Origin: Betaproteobacteria bacterium
GTDB lineage: Bacteria > Pseudomonadota > Gammaproteobacteria > Burkholderiales > Rhodocyclaceae
Direction: 5' to 3'
Length of the DNA stretch: 20,108 nt
Assembly (NCBI GenBank): GCA_020047725.1
Contig: JAIFNM010000160.1
Location: forward strand, 1 to 20,108
In this document: piece after piece, positions 1 through 7,861 of the stretch
Numbering within the stretch: the first letter of the stretch is position 1
How the letters are laid out: each line of letters opens with the position of its first letter
The notes under the pieces: generated by a model
Database searches by the model: none
What the model was told of the DNA's origin: nothing
What the model saw: only the letters and a program-made list of their open reading frames with translations
Made by a program: the position numbers and the translations under genes

Positions 1-928
1 GGTAGATTTCACAACGCTCAATGTATTCGCGCGTGCTTTTGGGCATCGGGGTTCGTGCACGGGTGATATAGAAAATCAGATCGCGGCCACTACGGATCAG
101 TTGCAGGCCGTCCGAGATACTGTGCTGTGCAGCACCGTCATCAAGCGGTAACAGGGCGTGTGGCTGCGGGGTGAAGTTGGCGAGCCGTTCCGCGGCTGTC
201 ACCAGTTGCGGCCAAACGTCGAAGATTTCCGGGTCGGTGCGCAGGGTTTCCGTTTTGACACTGGCGGCGCTGACGAAATCGCGAATCGATGGCTCAATGT
301 CTGAGAATGCTGGAATCAGGGTGAAAGTGGCGATCATCGATTCGCCGATGCGGTCAATATCGCGCATCGTCTGGCCGATCTTGATGTAGCGGCTTTCGTA
401 GAAATTCTCGACTGGAATCGAGAAGGCGCGGAAAGGTTCGCCCCAGAGTTCGTCGATGCCTTCCTCGCCGCTGCGGTGGAGGACGAAGCGCCCGAGTTCC
501 ATGGCGTCGAGCAGGCACTGGCCGCATTCGCGCATGAGTGCGTCGCTGCTGCTGATTTCCACGCCATCGAGCTGCAGTTCGACCAGTTTCCTGAAAATGT
601 CGGTCGCCCGGTTGAACATCGTACCGGCCAGCATGGCGGCTTTGACTCGGCGTCGGGCCGGGTCCGTTTCCGCTTGGTAACTCTGGCGTGCTTCGGCCAG
701 ACGGGAGCCGGGGATGTTCAGTCCGTGTTCGGTGTGGTTGAACAGGCGTCTGGTCAGCGCCTCGATCAGGCGCTTCTTGGCTTCCAGCGAATCGGTTGGA
801 ACCGGGTAGGTCTTGATCCAGTAACCGTCGTAAAACACACGTTCCTGGTCGGCGAACATGCGACGGGTACCTTCGGGCGGGCGCTCGTCGGCCTGCACCT
901 TTTTCTTGAGGGGGAGTATGTTGTTCAT
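1..928 (-). CDS. Conserved-looking hypothetical protein, 3' end outside window
   Basis: An uninterrupted reading frame starts at the ATG complementary to 926-928 and stays open for 309 codons to the left edge, so the C-terminus is missing. I do not recognise the family. The protein begins MNNILPLKKK and is hydrophilic, with no signal peptide or membrane segment. It seems mostly helical, with many charged Glu/Arg/Asp residues and a Cys-x2-Cys pair near residue 140 (ECGQC). No Shine-Dalgarno sequence is obvious before this ATG. The frame also extends about 18 codons upstream to a TGA and contains a TTG there, so the start is uncertain. Long frames on the opposite strand in this region are shadows. 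The gene is transcribed in the same direction as the exporter gene at 1133-1735, with a 204-base gap that suggests its own promoter. The coding call is firm because the frame is long and codon usage matches its neighbours; the function is unknown. Confidence 0.8.
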   Translation of the reverse strand, partial: MNNILPLKKKVQADERPPEGTRRMFADQERVFYDGYWIKTYPVPTDSLEAKKRLIEALTRRLFNHTEHGLNIPGSRLAEARQSYQAETDPARRRVKAAMLAGTMFNRATDIFRKLVELQLDGVEISSSDALMRECGQCLLDAMELGRFVLHRSGEEGIDELWGEPFRAFSIPVENFYESRYIKIGQTMRDIDRIGESMIATFTLIPAFSDIEPSIRDFVSAASVKTETLRTDPEIFDVWPQLVTAAERLANFTPQPHALLPLDDGAAQHSISDGLQLIRSGRDLIFYITRARTPMPKSTREYIERCEIY

Positions 929-1132
929 CGTAAGTCGCTGTTGAATGATCTCGTCCGCATCAAGCAAGAAGTATGCGGTAAGTCATAGCGAATGCAAGCG
1001 AATGATTCGATAGGGAATGAATGGGCGAGCGATCCGGGTAGTGCATTCTTTTGGTGCGATACCGAAATGACACCGCACGTTCTTGGTGCTCGGAGGGCTA
1101 GCTTCTCATCAAATAGACGGGCAGGGCGGGGG

Positions 1133-1735
1133 TTATCCCAGCAGCAAGCTTGTCGCCAATCCAAACATCACCAATGCAATGAATGAATCGAGCACCCGCC
1201 AGGCGGCTTGTTTGCGGAACAAGGGCGCAAGCAGGCTGGCCCCGTAGGCCAGGGCCGTGAACCACACCAGGCTGGCAGTAGCGGCACCGGTGCCGAATAT
1301 CCATCGCCCGGACTCCCCTTGCTGATTGGCCAGAGAACCAAGGAGTACCACGGTATCCAGATATACATGGGGGTTCAGGAAAGTGAAGCCGAGGCAGGTG
1401 GCAACGGCGCTTGCGAGCGACATGGCTCCATTCTCCTCGACAGTCAACTGCTCACCTTGCCATGCGCGTCGCGCAGCAAAGGCGGCGTAGGCGAGGAGGA
1501 AAGCGGCACCGCCGTAGCGGGTAACAGCCAGCAGTGTGGTGCTGGTTTGTATCAGTGCGCCCAGGCCGGCAATGCCTAACGCGATGAGCGTTATGTCGGA
1601 CAGAATGCAGATGAGCGCCACCGGCAGTCGATGCTCGCGGCGGATGGCCTGGCGCAGGACAAACGAATTCTGGGCACCGATGGCAATGATAAGTGCCAGG
1701 CCGGACAGGAAACCGGCAATAAACTGGGTTTGCAT
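1133..1735 (-). CDS. LysE/ArgO-family amino acid exporter
   Basis: This is a 200-residue inner-membrane exporter of the LysE/ArgO family, which exports basic amino acids such as lysine, arginine or toxic analogues. The family-typical motif GAQNSFVLRQ lies in the first membrane segment at about residues 20-29. A second signature, FLNPHVYLDTVVLLG, follows in the middle, and about five to six hydrophobic segments cover most of the length. I chose the ATG at 1735; a TTG four codons upstream (1747) could give four more residues but has no better ribosome binding site. It is divergent from a LysR-type regulator starting at 1831, the classical lysE-lysG or argO-argP arrangement. Regulation by that protein with a basic amino acid as co-inducer is therefore likely. 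The family is certain; lysine versus arginine specificity cannot be read from the sequence. Confidence 0.9.
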   Translation of the reverse strand: MQTQFIAGFLSGLALIIAIGAQNSFVLRQAIRREHRLPVALICILSDITLIALGIAGLGALIQTSTTLLAVTRYGGAAFLLAYAAFAARRAWQGEQLTVEENGAMSLASAVATCLGFTFLNPHVYLDTVVLLGSLANQQGESGRWIFGTGAATASLVWFTALAYGASLLAPLFRKQAAWRVLDSFIALVMFGLATSLLLG

Positions 1736-1800
1736 GAAGGTGATCAACTCGCGTGGAAAACGTCAGGCTAGCCGAGTACGATTAGAAAGAAAAACTAAAC

Positions 1801-1821
1801 ATTCTTAATTGTGGTTAGAAT
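1801..1821. promoter_or_regulatory. Candidate LysR-type operator between exporter and regulator
   Basis: The 95-base spacer between the two divergent genes is AT-rich. It contains the dyad ATTCT-N11-AGAAT (arms 1801-1805 and 1817-1821), which has the T-N11-A form typical of LysR-type binding sites. It ends nine bases before the regulator's ATG, so binding there could repress the regulator's own gene and activate the exporter. This is inferred from position and symmetry only. Confidence 0.5.
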
Positions 1822-1830
1822 TATTAACTT

Positions 1831-2754
1831 ATGAATATCGATAATGCCCAATTGGCCGCCTTTGCCATGGTTTTGCGCGAAGGCAGTTTCGAAGCCGCCG
1901 CGCGACGGCTTAATGTGACCCCGTCGGCGATCAGCCAGCGCATCAAGCAACTCGAAGAACGGTTCGGACAAGTTCTGTTGCTGCGAACAGCACCCTGTCA
2001 GGCGACGGCGGCCGGCAAGACCCTGGCCCGATTTACCGAACAACTGGCTTTGCTCGAAGCTGAAATGCTGAGTGACGTCGGTGCGGCGGGCGTAACGGGA
2101 TCGAACCCGTTGCGGATTCCAATTGTCGTCAATGCGGATTCGCTTGATAGCTGGTTTCTTGCCGTGTTTGACGTTACGCTCAAGGAGTCGATCAGCTTCG
2201 ATATCCGGGTGGAGGACCAGGACCATTCTGCAGCCATGCTGCGCGAAGGAACGGTCATGGCGGCCGTGAGCGCCAGTCCAGTATCGGTTCAAGGATGCAA
2301 GGTCGAGCCGCTTGGAATAATGCGCTATCTGGCGGTGGCGGCACCAGAACTCGCAGAGCGATATTTTTTGCAAGGTGTGAATTCATTCAGCCTGAATCAT
2401 GCCCCGATGCTGACCTTCAATCGCAAGGATGGTTTGCAGCAGCGCTTTATCGATCTATTTACGGCAGATGGCGTTCAGCCGCCGATACACTACATTCCGT
2501 CGGCACATGGTTTTGTTGAAGTGGCCAAGCGGGGTCTTGGATGGGGCATGATGCCGGAACAGTTCGTATCGTCCGCCCTGGGGACTGGCGAGCTAATTGA
2601 AATCGCGCCCGGCCATCACCTTGATGTACCGCTTTTCTGGCATCGCTGGCGGCTCAATTCTCCGGCACTAAATGCTTTGAGTGAAGCTGCACACGTTGCC
2701 GCTGCTGGCTCTCTTCGCGCCGTTAGCTCTCACGAAAATCGGTCAGGGCCTTGA
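1831..2754 (+). CDS. LysR-family regulator, ArgP/LysG type
   Basis: This is a 307-residue LysR-type transcriptional regulator. The N-terminal winged helix-turn-helix (residues about 3-62) includes the AARRLNVTPSAISQRIKQLE recognition region. An effector-binding domain of two Rossmann-like lobes follows (about 90-290). The absence of an extra N-terminal region, the RTAPCQATAAG stretch after the helix-turn-helix, and the divergent LysE/ArgO exporter at 1133 all point to the ArgP/LysG subfamily, which senses lysine or arginine and switches on export. No strong ribosome binding site precedes the ATG. A dyad operator candidate lies immediately upstream, consistent with autoregulation. The last 32 bases overlap the 3' end of a convergent gene on the other strand. 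The tail after about residue 290 (ending SHENRSGP) is probably a lineage-specific extension. Confidence 0.92.
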   Translation: MNIDNAQLAAFAMVLREGSFEAAARRLNVTPSAISQRIKQLEERFGQVLLLRTAPCQATAAGKTLARFTEQLALLEAEMLSDVGAAGVTGSNPLRIPIVVNADSLDSWFLAVFDVTLKESISFDIRVEDQDHSAAMLREGTVMAAVSASPVSVQGCKVEPLGIMRYLAVAAPELAERYFLQGVNSFSLNHAPMLTFNRKDGLQQRFIDLFTADGVQPPIHYIPSAHGFVEVAKRGLGWGMMPEQFVSSALGTGELIEIAPGHHLDVPLFWHRWRLNSPALNALSEAAHVAAAGSLRAVSSHENRSGP

Positions 2755-3427
2755 GTACCGGTGAGTAAAATTCGCGGCGTGCAAGAACGATCACGACCAC
2801 GAACGTCGAAAAAATGAACAGCCATGGCGAAACCATCCACGACATGACCGCCATGCCAAAATAATAGGCTCGCAAGCCGCGATTGAAGTCATTGCCGGCA
2901 CAGGTGTTCACAGCCGCGAACTTTTGCGCTTGTTTCTCCAGTGCTTCCGGGCTGCCTTTTTGTGGAACAGAACCAAGCGTGATCGAAAGCAGGTTGAACT
3001 GCCGCAGGGACCACGTGAATTTAAAATAGGCGACGACGAAAACACCTAGCAAGATCAATAACTTGAGTTCCATCGCTTCGCGCGACAGTACGTGCGAGAA
3101 GGGCATTTCAGAGGCCGTCGTAATCAGTTGGTCGAGCGTTCCAAGAGCAGCGAAGAGTGCAGCGATGATGTAGATCGTGGTGTTTGCATAGAACGACAGG
3201 CTGGGCAGCAGGTTGGCTATCAATGCCACGTCAACGATGCGCGGATCGCGCGTAAGTAGCACACGGCCCCACTCCAGACGCAGCTTGTTGGTTTCTTCAT
3301 GCAATGTTGATCGCCCGCTCCATCCGCGTTCGACGAACTGCTCGTAGCCAAGCCAGCACATCAGAAACCAGATCAGACCGATCCAGTCGAACATGGAAAA
3401 CTTTGTAAGAAAATTTGCAAAAGACAT
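2723..3427 (-). CDS. DUF599-family membrane protein
   Basis: This is a 234-residue integral membrane protein that I assign to the DUF599 family, whose function is unknown. Hydrophobic segments lie near residues 12-28, 78-95, 120-142 and 190-216. Between the third and fourth is a polar stretch with the conserved-looking NTCAGNDFNRGLRAYYFG region (about residues 170-187). The start MSFANFLTKF at 3427 gives the usual length. Its 3' end overlaps the 3' end of the LysR gene by 32 bases on the opposite strand, so the two transcripts converge with no room for a dedicated terminator. The 5' side faces the divergent Ca2+/H+ antiporter gene, with 207 bases between the starts that must hold both promoters. 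The family call is good; no function is claimed. Confidence 0.85.
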   Translation of the reverse strand: MSFANFLTKFSMFDWIGLIWFLMCWLGYEQFVERGWSGRSTLHEETNKLRLEWGRVLLTRDPRIVDVALIANLLPSLSFYANTTIYIIAALFAALGTLDQLITTASEMPFSHVLSREAMELKLLILLGVFVVAYFKFTWSLRQFNLLSITLGSVPQKGSPEALEKQAQKFAAVNTCAGNDFNRGLRAYYFGMAVMSWMVSPWLFIFSTFVVVIVLARREFYSPVLKALTDFRES

Positions 3428-3634
3428 AAGTTGGCCAACACGTTTGCGTTGAAGTTACGATTGAATATGCCAGCACCGTTGGCACAATCGAAATCTACAC
3501 CTTGACCTGGATTTTGTCTGTCTTCCTCTATGCATTTTTTGCAGTAAGTACAAGCTAGTATTTCTGCATGTCTCGCGTTGTGCGATGATGCGAGAAAATA
3601 TCCAACACGCGAAATCAATTGGAGAAAAACAGCG

Positions 3635-4732
3635 ATGCGAATCGGACCAATCGAAGTAACCCCCTTGTCGGCCATGCTGGTTTTCATTCCAATATGCGTT
3701 GTACTGGAAGTGACCCATGCCGACCCGGCCTGGATATTTGTCACGGCGGGGCTGGGGATCATTCCTCTGGCTGGCCTGATGGGAACCGCAACCGAGCATC
3801 TGGCCGAACATTACGGTGCTGGTATCGGCGGCTTGCTCAATGCGACTTTCGGCAATGCCGCCGAACTCATCATCGGTCTGGTCGCCCTGCATGCCGGATT
3901 GCTCGATGTAGTCAAGGCCTCAATAACCGGATCAATCATCGGTAACGTCCTGCTGGTGCTGGGCGCCAGCCTGACGGTTGGCGGCCTGAAGTTCGAAACC
4001 CAGCGTTTCAATCGCACGGCCGCCTCTGTCGGCACGACGCTGCTGGTGCTGTCGACCATCGGCCTGATCATCCCGGCCATTTTCCACATGATGATCACGG
4101 ACCATCCAGAGGTTCATGAACAGGAATTGAGTCTGGAAATCGCCATCGTTCTCTTCGTCTGCTACATCCTCAGCCTGATCTTCAGCTTGCGTACACATTC
4201 TCACCTCTACACCGGCGAAGCTGCGGAGGAGAGCGAAGAAGTGATCGAGGAAGCGTTGGGTGTCGAGTCCTGGAGTCAGAAGAAGTCGATGGTGGTTTTG
4301 CTCGTGGCAACCGTTCTTGTTGCGGTGATGAGCGAATTCCTAGTCGGTGCCGTTGAGCATACCGCCAAAGCTTGGGGATTGAGCGACGTGTTTATCGGCG
4401 TCATCCTGGTTGCTATCGTCGGCAACGCGGCCGAGCACAGCACGGCCGTATTGATGGCGATGAAAAACAAGGTGGACCTGGCGATTAACATCGCCATTGG
4501 ATCGAGCATCCAGATTGCCCTGTTTGTTGCTCCGTTGTTGGTGTTTTGCGGTTACTTGTTCGGCCAACCGATGGATCTGTTGTTTACCACCTTTGAAGTT
4601 CTCGCTGTCGCCACTTCGGCCTGGATCGTCGTTCTAATTACCGCCGATGGTGAGTCGAACTGGCTGGAAGGGGTCATGCTGCTCGCCGTCTATCTGATCC
4701 TTGGGCTCGCGTTCTTCTATCTGCCAGGGTAA
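3635..4732 (+). CDS. cax: Ca2+/H+ antiporter, CaCA superfamily Cax type
   Basis: This is a 365-residue inner-membrane calcium (cation)/proton antiporter of the CAX branch. It shows the internal duplication of the family. The first half carries GTATEHLAEHYG and the alpha-1 repeat NATFGNAAELIIGL (about residues 50-82). The second carries the alpha-2 repeat VGNAAEHSTAVLMAMKN (about 262-278). The Glu residues within the two GNAAE motifs are the expected cation-binding positions. About ten to eleven hydrophobic segments are visible, and the acidic linker between the halves is short (residues about 195-207, rich in Glu). The start at 3635 is preceded by GGAGA at 3621-3625; an in-frame ATG 19 codons upstream lacks one. 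It exports Ca2+ or related ions using the proton gradient. It stands alone, divergent from the DUF599 gene. Confidence 0.93.
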   Translation: MRIGPIEVTPLSAMLVFIPICVVLEVTHADPAWIFVTAGLGIIPLAGLMGTATEHLAEHYGAGIGGLLNATFGNAAELIIGLVALHAGLLDVVKASITGSIIGNVLLVLGASLTVGGLKFETQRFNRTAASVGTTLLVLSTIGLIIPAIFHMMITDHPEVHEQELSLEIAIVLFVCYILSLIFSLRTHSHLYTGEAAEESEEVIEEALGVESWSQKKSMVVLLVATVLVAVMSEFLVGAVEHTAKAWGLSDVFIGVILVAIVGNAAEHSTAVLMAMKNKVDLAINIAIGSSIQIALFVAPLLVFCGYLFGQPMDLLFTTFEVLAVATSAWIVVLITADGESNWLEGVMLLAVYLILGLAFFYLPG

Positions 4733-4903
4733 CGCCAGCATCTGCTGAATAGCGCTGACTATCACGCCATTTGTATTGTCTTTTTCGCGCGATCACAACG
4801 CATCGCCAAGAGTTTCGTTCGTATTGAGGCGCTTTCGTGGTGCCATCACGAACTCGGGGGAAGTTCATCCCATCCCCGGTTGGGAAGGTGGAAAGCAGGC
4901 GCA

Positions 4904-5029
4904 ATGATGGCCGAGTACACCTTTGAAGCAGCACCCTTGCTCCTGGCGGTCATTGTCTTGGTTGTGGTGATGATTGTCTGGCCGAGCAGCGTGCTGTTCC
5001 TGCCAAACCTGGTTTTTGGGCCGGGATAA
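4904..5029 (+). pseudogene. Short membrane fragment resembling the C-terminus of a TRAP large permease (DctM)
   Basis: A 41-codon frame starts with two consecutive ATGs (4904, 4907). It encodes one hydrophobic helix ending in a Pro-x4-FLPNLVFG pattern (WPSSVLFLPN). This resembles the last membrane helix of TRAP-transporter DctM-type permeases, which typically end with a hydrophobic run followed by P-x-hydrophobic-WLPN. The same frame is open upstream back to near 4740 without a good start, as expected for a decayed gene. No other part of a TRAP system is visible nearby. It could instead be a genuine one-helix small membrane protein; no convincing ribosome binding site precedes the ATGs (GGAAGG lies about 16 bases upstream). 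The rest of the 4733-5086 gap holds only the hairpin at 5043-5080. Confidence 0.35.
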
Positions 5030-5042
5030 GTTAGACAGTCAA

Positions 5043-5080
5043 CAGAGAGTTCGGGGGAATCTATATACCCGAACTCTCTG
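5043..5080. terminator. Strong 13-bp hairpin between membrane fragment and yaiI
   Basis: The arms CAGAGAGTTCGGG (5043-5055) and CCCGAACTCTCTG (5068-5080) are perfectly complementary, with a 12-base AT-rich loop. The hairpin begins seven bases beyond the yaiI stop codon (minus strand) and 13 bases beyond the small plus frame ending at 5029, so it could serve both convergent transcripts. Neither side has a clean T-run: the plus side continues CCTCTTTC and the minus side TTGACTG. It may be a weak or Rho-assisted terminator, or a 3'-end stabilising structure. Confidence 0.6.
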
Positions 5081-5086
5081 CCTCTT

Positions 5087-5533
5087 TCAGGCCTGATTCG
5101 CCAGAAAGCGATCCAGATGCCCAGCAAAGCTTCGGCTTTCGTTCTGGCTCATGGGCGGCGGGCCACCTGTCTGGACGCCGCTGGCGCGCAGGTTGTCCAT
5201 GAAATCACGCATGTTGAGCAGTGGTCGGATGTTGGCGGCCGAGTACCATTCGCCGCGATGGCTCAGGACGTGACCACCTTTTTCGATGACCTCGGCCGCC
5301 AGTGGCAGATCGCTGGTGATCACCAGATCGCCAGCCGTTACGCGTTTCACGATCTCGTTGTCGGCCACGTCGAAACCAGCTGAAACCTGCACGCTGCGAA
5401 TGAACGGGGACGGCGGGACGTACAGCGTCTGGTTGGCGACTAGCGTCAGCGGGATTTTGGTGCGTGTGGCGGCGCGGAAGAGAATGTCCTTGATCACCTT
5501 GGGGCAGGCGTCGGCGTCGACCCAGATGTGCAT
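5087..5533 (-). CDS. yaiI: YaiI/YqxD family (UPF0178, DUF188) protein
   Basis: This is a 148-residue soluble protein of the YaiI/YqxD (UPF0178) family, which has a PIN-like fold. The N-terminus MHIWVDADACP with acidic residues D6 and D8, and the later motif ITSDLPLAAEVIEKG with RGEWYSAANI, are typical of the family. Full length is present. No biochemical role is established with certainty for the family; the acidic N-terminal pocket suggests metal-dependent nucleic acid chemistry, which is inference. Its ATG shares one base with the stop of the upstream permease gene (TGATG at 5531-5535), so translation is probably coupled. It is the last gene of the murI-led cluster and is followed directly by the hairpin at 5043-5080. 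Confidence 0.92.
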   Translation of the reverse strand: MHIWVDADACPKVIKDILFRAATRTKIPLTLVANQTLYVPPSPFIRSVQVSAGFDVADNEIVKRVTAGDLVITSDLPLAAEVIEKGGHVLSHRGEWYSAANIRPLLNMRDFMDNLRASGVQTGGPPPMSQNESRSFAGHLDRFLANQA

Positions 5534-6552
5534 CAGACCAGCCCGCGCTGCATGAGTTCGTCCTTCAGCCAGGCATAGCAGATCGGTGCAGCGACCAGTC
5601 CGGGCAGGCCGAAAGCGCTTTCCATGATCAGCATGGCGGTCAGCAATTCCCAGGCTTTCGCATTGATCTGGCCGCCAACGATGCGCGCATTGAGGAAATA
5701 TTCCAGCTTGTGAATCACCACCAGAAAGACCAGCGACGAAATGGCGACCTGGGGTGAATGCGCCATGCTGACGACAACGATGATCGTATTGGAAATCAGA
5801 TTACCGACCACCGGGAGCAAACCGGCGATGAAGGTTACGACAATCAATGTCTTGGTCAGCGGCAGGTGAACGCCAAAAAGCGGCAGCGCAACCGCCAGAT
5901 AGAGTGCAGTGAACACCGTGTTGAGTACCGAGATGCGGACCTGCGCGAATACGATGCGGCGAAAGGCCTCGCCCAGAAGGAAGACTCGTTCGGCCATGGC
6001 TCTGGCAAACGGGGCGGTGCTATCCCTGCTGCAGACTTCACGTAGCGAAACCATGGCGCCGATTATCATGCCGATCAAGATATGCGCCAACGAGTGACCG
6101 GTTTCCTTGCCAATCTGTTGCAGATCGGTCGCGTGTTCACGCAACCACCCGCTTACACCGATGCCGATCCCCTCGCTGGTGCTCGGCAGATAGTCAGCCA
6201 GCCATTGCGGCAAGGTTTCTCGCGAACTTTCCACAATGTCGGCCATTTTGGCGAGCAGCGCGGAGAGGCTGCCGCCTTCGCTTTTCATGAAGGCAACAAT
6301 GCCGACACTGGCGGCCGTTACGGCCCCGATGACGATCAGGGCGACAAAAATAACGGCCAGAAATTTGGCACGTCGGGTCGACAGTTGCCGCGCAAAGAGC
6401 GGAAAAATCGCGTGTACGAGTTCATAAACCAGCAAGCCAGCGATCAGCGCCGGCAGCAAATGGACATGCAGGACGAACACGACACTCAGCACGGCCAGGG
6501 TCCAGGCCGCGTATTCGTGTGAGGTGGGCTTGATGACTTTGTACATGTGCAT
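5533..6552 (-). CDS. AI-2E family transporter (TqsA/PerM-like permease)
   Basis: This is a 339-residue polytopic membrane protein of the AI-2E family. It has two hydrophobic segments near the N-terminus (about 16-48) and one at about 62-90, and a large amphipathic extramembrane region (about 95-150). A C-terminal bundle of hydrophobic segments includes the family-typical GLLPVVGNLISN and HKLEYFLNARIVGG stretches (about 245-293). Family members export autoinducer-2, ions or other small molecules; the substrate here is unknown. The start is either the ATG at 6552 or the one at 6546; neither has a clear Shine-Dalgarno sequence. The stop overlaps the yaiI start by one base. The 64-base gap to the flavoprotein gene upstream on the same strand is short enough for co-transcription from the murI promoter. 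Confidence 0.88.
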   Translation of the reverse strand: MHMYKVIKPTSHEYAAWTLAVLSVVFVLHVHLLPALIAGLLVYELVHAIFPLFARQLSTRRAKFLAVIFVALIVIGAVTAASVGIVAFMKSEGGSLSALLAKMADIVESSRETLPQWLADYLPSTSEGIGIGVSGWLREHATDLQQIGKETGHSLAHILIGMIIGAMVSLREVCSRDSTAPFARAMAERVFLLGEAFRRIVFAQVRISVLNTVFTALYLAVALPLFGVHLPLTKTLIVVTFIAGLLPVVGNLISNTIIVVVSMAHSPQVAISSLVFLVVIHKLEYFLNARIVGGQINAKAWELLTAMLIMESAFGLPGLVAAPICYAWLKDELMQRGLV

Positions 6553-6616
6553 CTTATGTTGGGCTGTTTGGGGGATATATCAAGCTTAGCGTGCGTGACG
6601 AATAGCAGGCCGTGCC

Positions 6617-7861
6617 CTATTGGTTCCGCATCAGCGCGCCCTGACCTGCGGCATGGCCGCTGGCCAGGCAGGCGGTTAGGAGGTAGCCGCCTGTCGGTGC
6701 TTCCCAGTCCAGCATCTCACCGGCGCAAAACACACCGGGCAGGTGGCGGATCATCAGGTTTTTATCCAGAGCTTCAAACAGAACGCCTCCAGCACTGCTG
6801 ATCGCTTCATCGAGCGGACGCGGTGCGATCAGGCGCAACGGCAGCGATTTGATGGCGCGTGCCAGCTTGTCCGGATTGAAGAAAACCTCGCGCGAAACAC
6901 ATTCGTGCAGCAGAGCCATTTTGACGCCCTTGAGTCCGAGGCGGCTTTGCAGATGGCTCGATAGCGAGCGCGAACCACGTGGATGAGCAACCTCGTTGAT
7001 GACCCGCTGCGGGTCGTGGCCGGGTAACAGGTCGAGCGAGAGTGTTGCGCTGCCGGTTCGTTCGATGGCATCGCGCAGCGTTGCCGACAGGGCGTAGATC
7101 AGGTTGCCTTCGACACCGCTTTCAGTGATCACGAATTCGCCCGGTCGCCGGTGTTCTGTGCCATCGCTATCGGTGAAGGATGCGACGACGTTCTTTACCG
7201 GCTGGCCGACAAAGTGCTCGCGCAGATGCTCGCTCCAGCCCACGTCGAAACCGCAGTTGGACGGGCGTAGCGGTGCAACCGGAACGCCAGCCTGTTCCAG
7301 CAGAGTCACCCAGCGTCCGTCTGAACCCAGCTTGGACCAGCTGCCTCCGCCCAGCGCCAGAACAACTGTGTTGGCTTCGATGAGCCGTTCGCCCTCCGGT
7401 GTGGAAAAACGAAGCGACCATCGACCATCGGCCAGTGCTTCAATTCCACACCAGCGATGTCGTACGTGAAAGCGTACACTCGACTCGCGCAGCCGGTGCA
7501 ACCAGGCACGCAGTAGCGGTGCGGCTTTCATGTCGGTTGGAAATACACGCCCTGATGAGCCGATAAAGGTATCGATGCCCAGCCCGTGAATCCATTCGCG
7601 CAGCGCGACAGGCCCGAAGGCCTCAAGCAACGGCGCGATGCGATCCTGACGAACGCCGTAACGGGCAATAAAGGCGGCAGTCGGCTCGGAATGCGTGATG
7701 TTCATGCCGCCCTTGCCGGCCATCAGGAACTTGCGGCCGACTGAAGGCATGGCGTCGAACAGATCGACCTGGATGTTTGCGTAGCTTAGAACTTCGGCGG
7801 CCATCAAGCCAGCCGGGCCGCCGCCAATGATGGCTACGGATTTCTGAATGTCCGTGCTCAC
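6617..7861 (-). CDS. HI0933/BaiN-like FAD-dependent flavoprotein (TIGR03862-like)
   Basis: This is a 414-residue NAD(P)/FAD-dependent oxidoreductase of the HI0933/YhiN/BaiN group, closest in signature to the TIGR03862 flavoproteins. The N-terminal dinucleotide-binding motif is IIGGGPAGLMAAE (Gly-rich loop at 13-18). It is followed by the group hallmark KGGMNITHSEP (about 50-60). The C-terminus carries the second FAD contact PGVFCAGEMLDWEAPTGGY (about 376-394). The physiological substrate is unknown. The start overlaps the stop of murI by four bases (7858-7861), indicating translational coupling, although a link between the two proteins is not known to me. Annotated homologues are often just called flavoprotein or aminoacetone oxidase-like; I would not assign a reaction. 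Confidence 0.9.
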   Translation of the reverse strand: MSTDIQKSVAIIGGGPAGLMAAEVLSYANIQVDLFDAMPSVGRKFLMAGKGGMNITHSEPTAAFIARYGVRQDRIAPLLEAFGPVALREWIHGLGIDTFIGSSGRVFPTDMKAAPLLRAWLHRLRESSVRFHVRHRWCGIEALADGRWSLRFSTPEGERLIEANTVVLALGGGSWSKLGSDGRWVTLLEQAGVPVAPLRPSNCGFDVGWSEHLREHFVGQPVKNVVASFTDSDGTEHRRPGEFVITESGVEGNLIYALSATLRDAIERTGSATLSLDLLPGHDPQRVINEVAHPRGSRSLSSHLQSRLGLKGVKMALLHECVSREVFFNPDKLARAIKSLPLRLIAPRPLDEAISSAGGVLFEALDKNLMIRHLPGVFCAGEMLDWEAPTGGYLLTACLASGHAAGQGALMRNQ

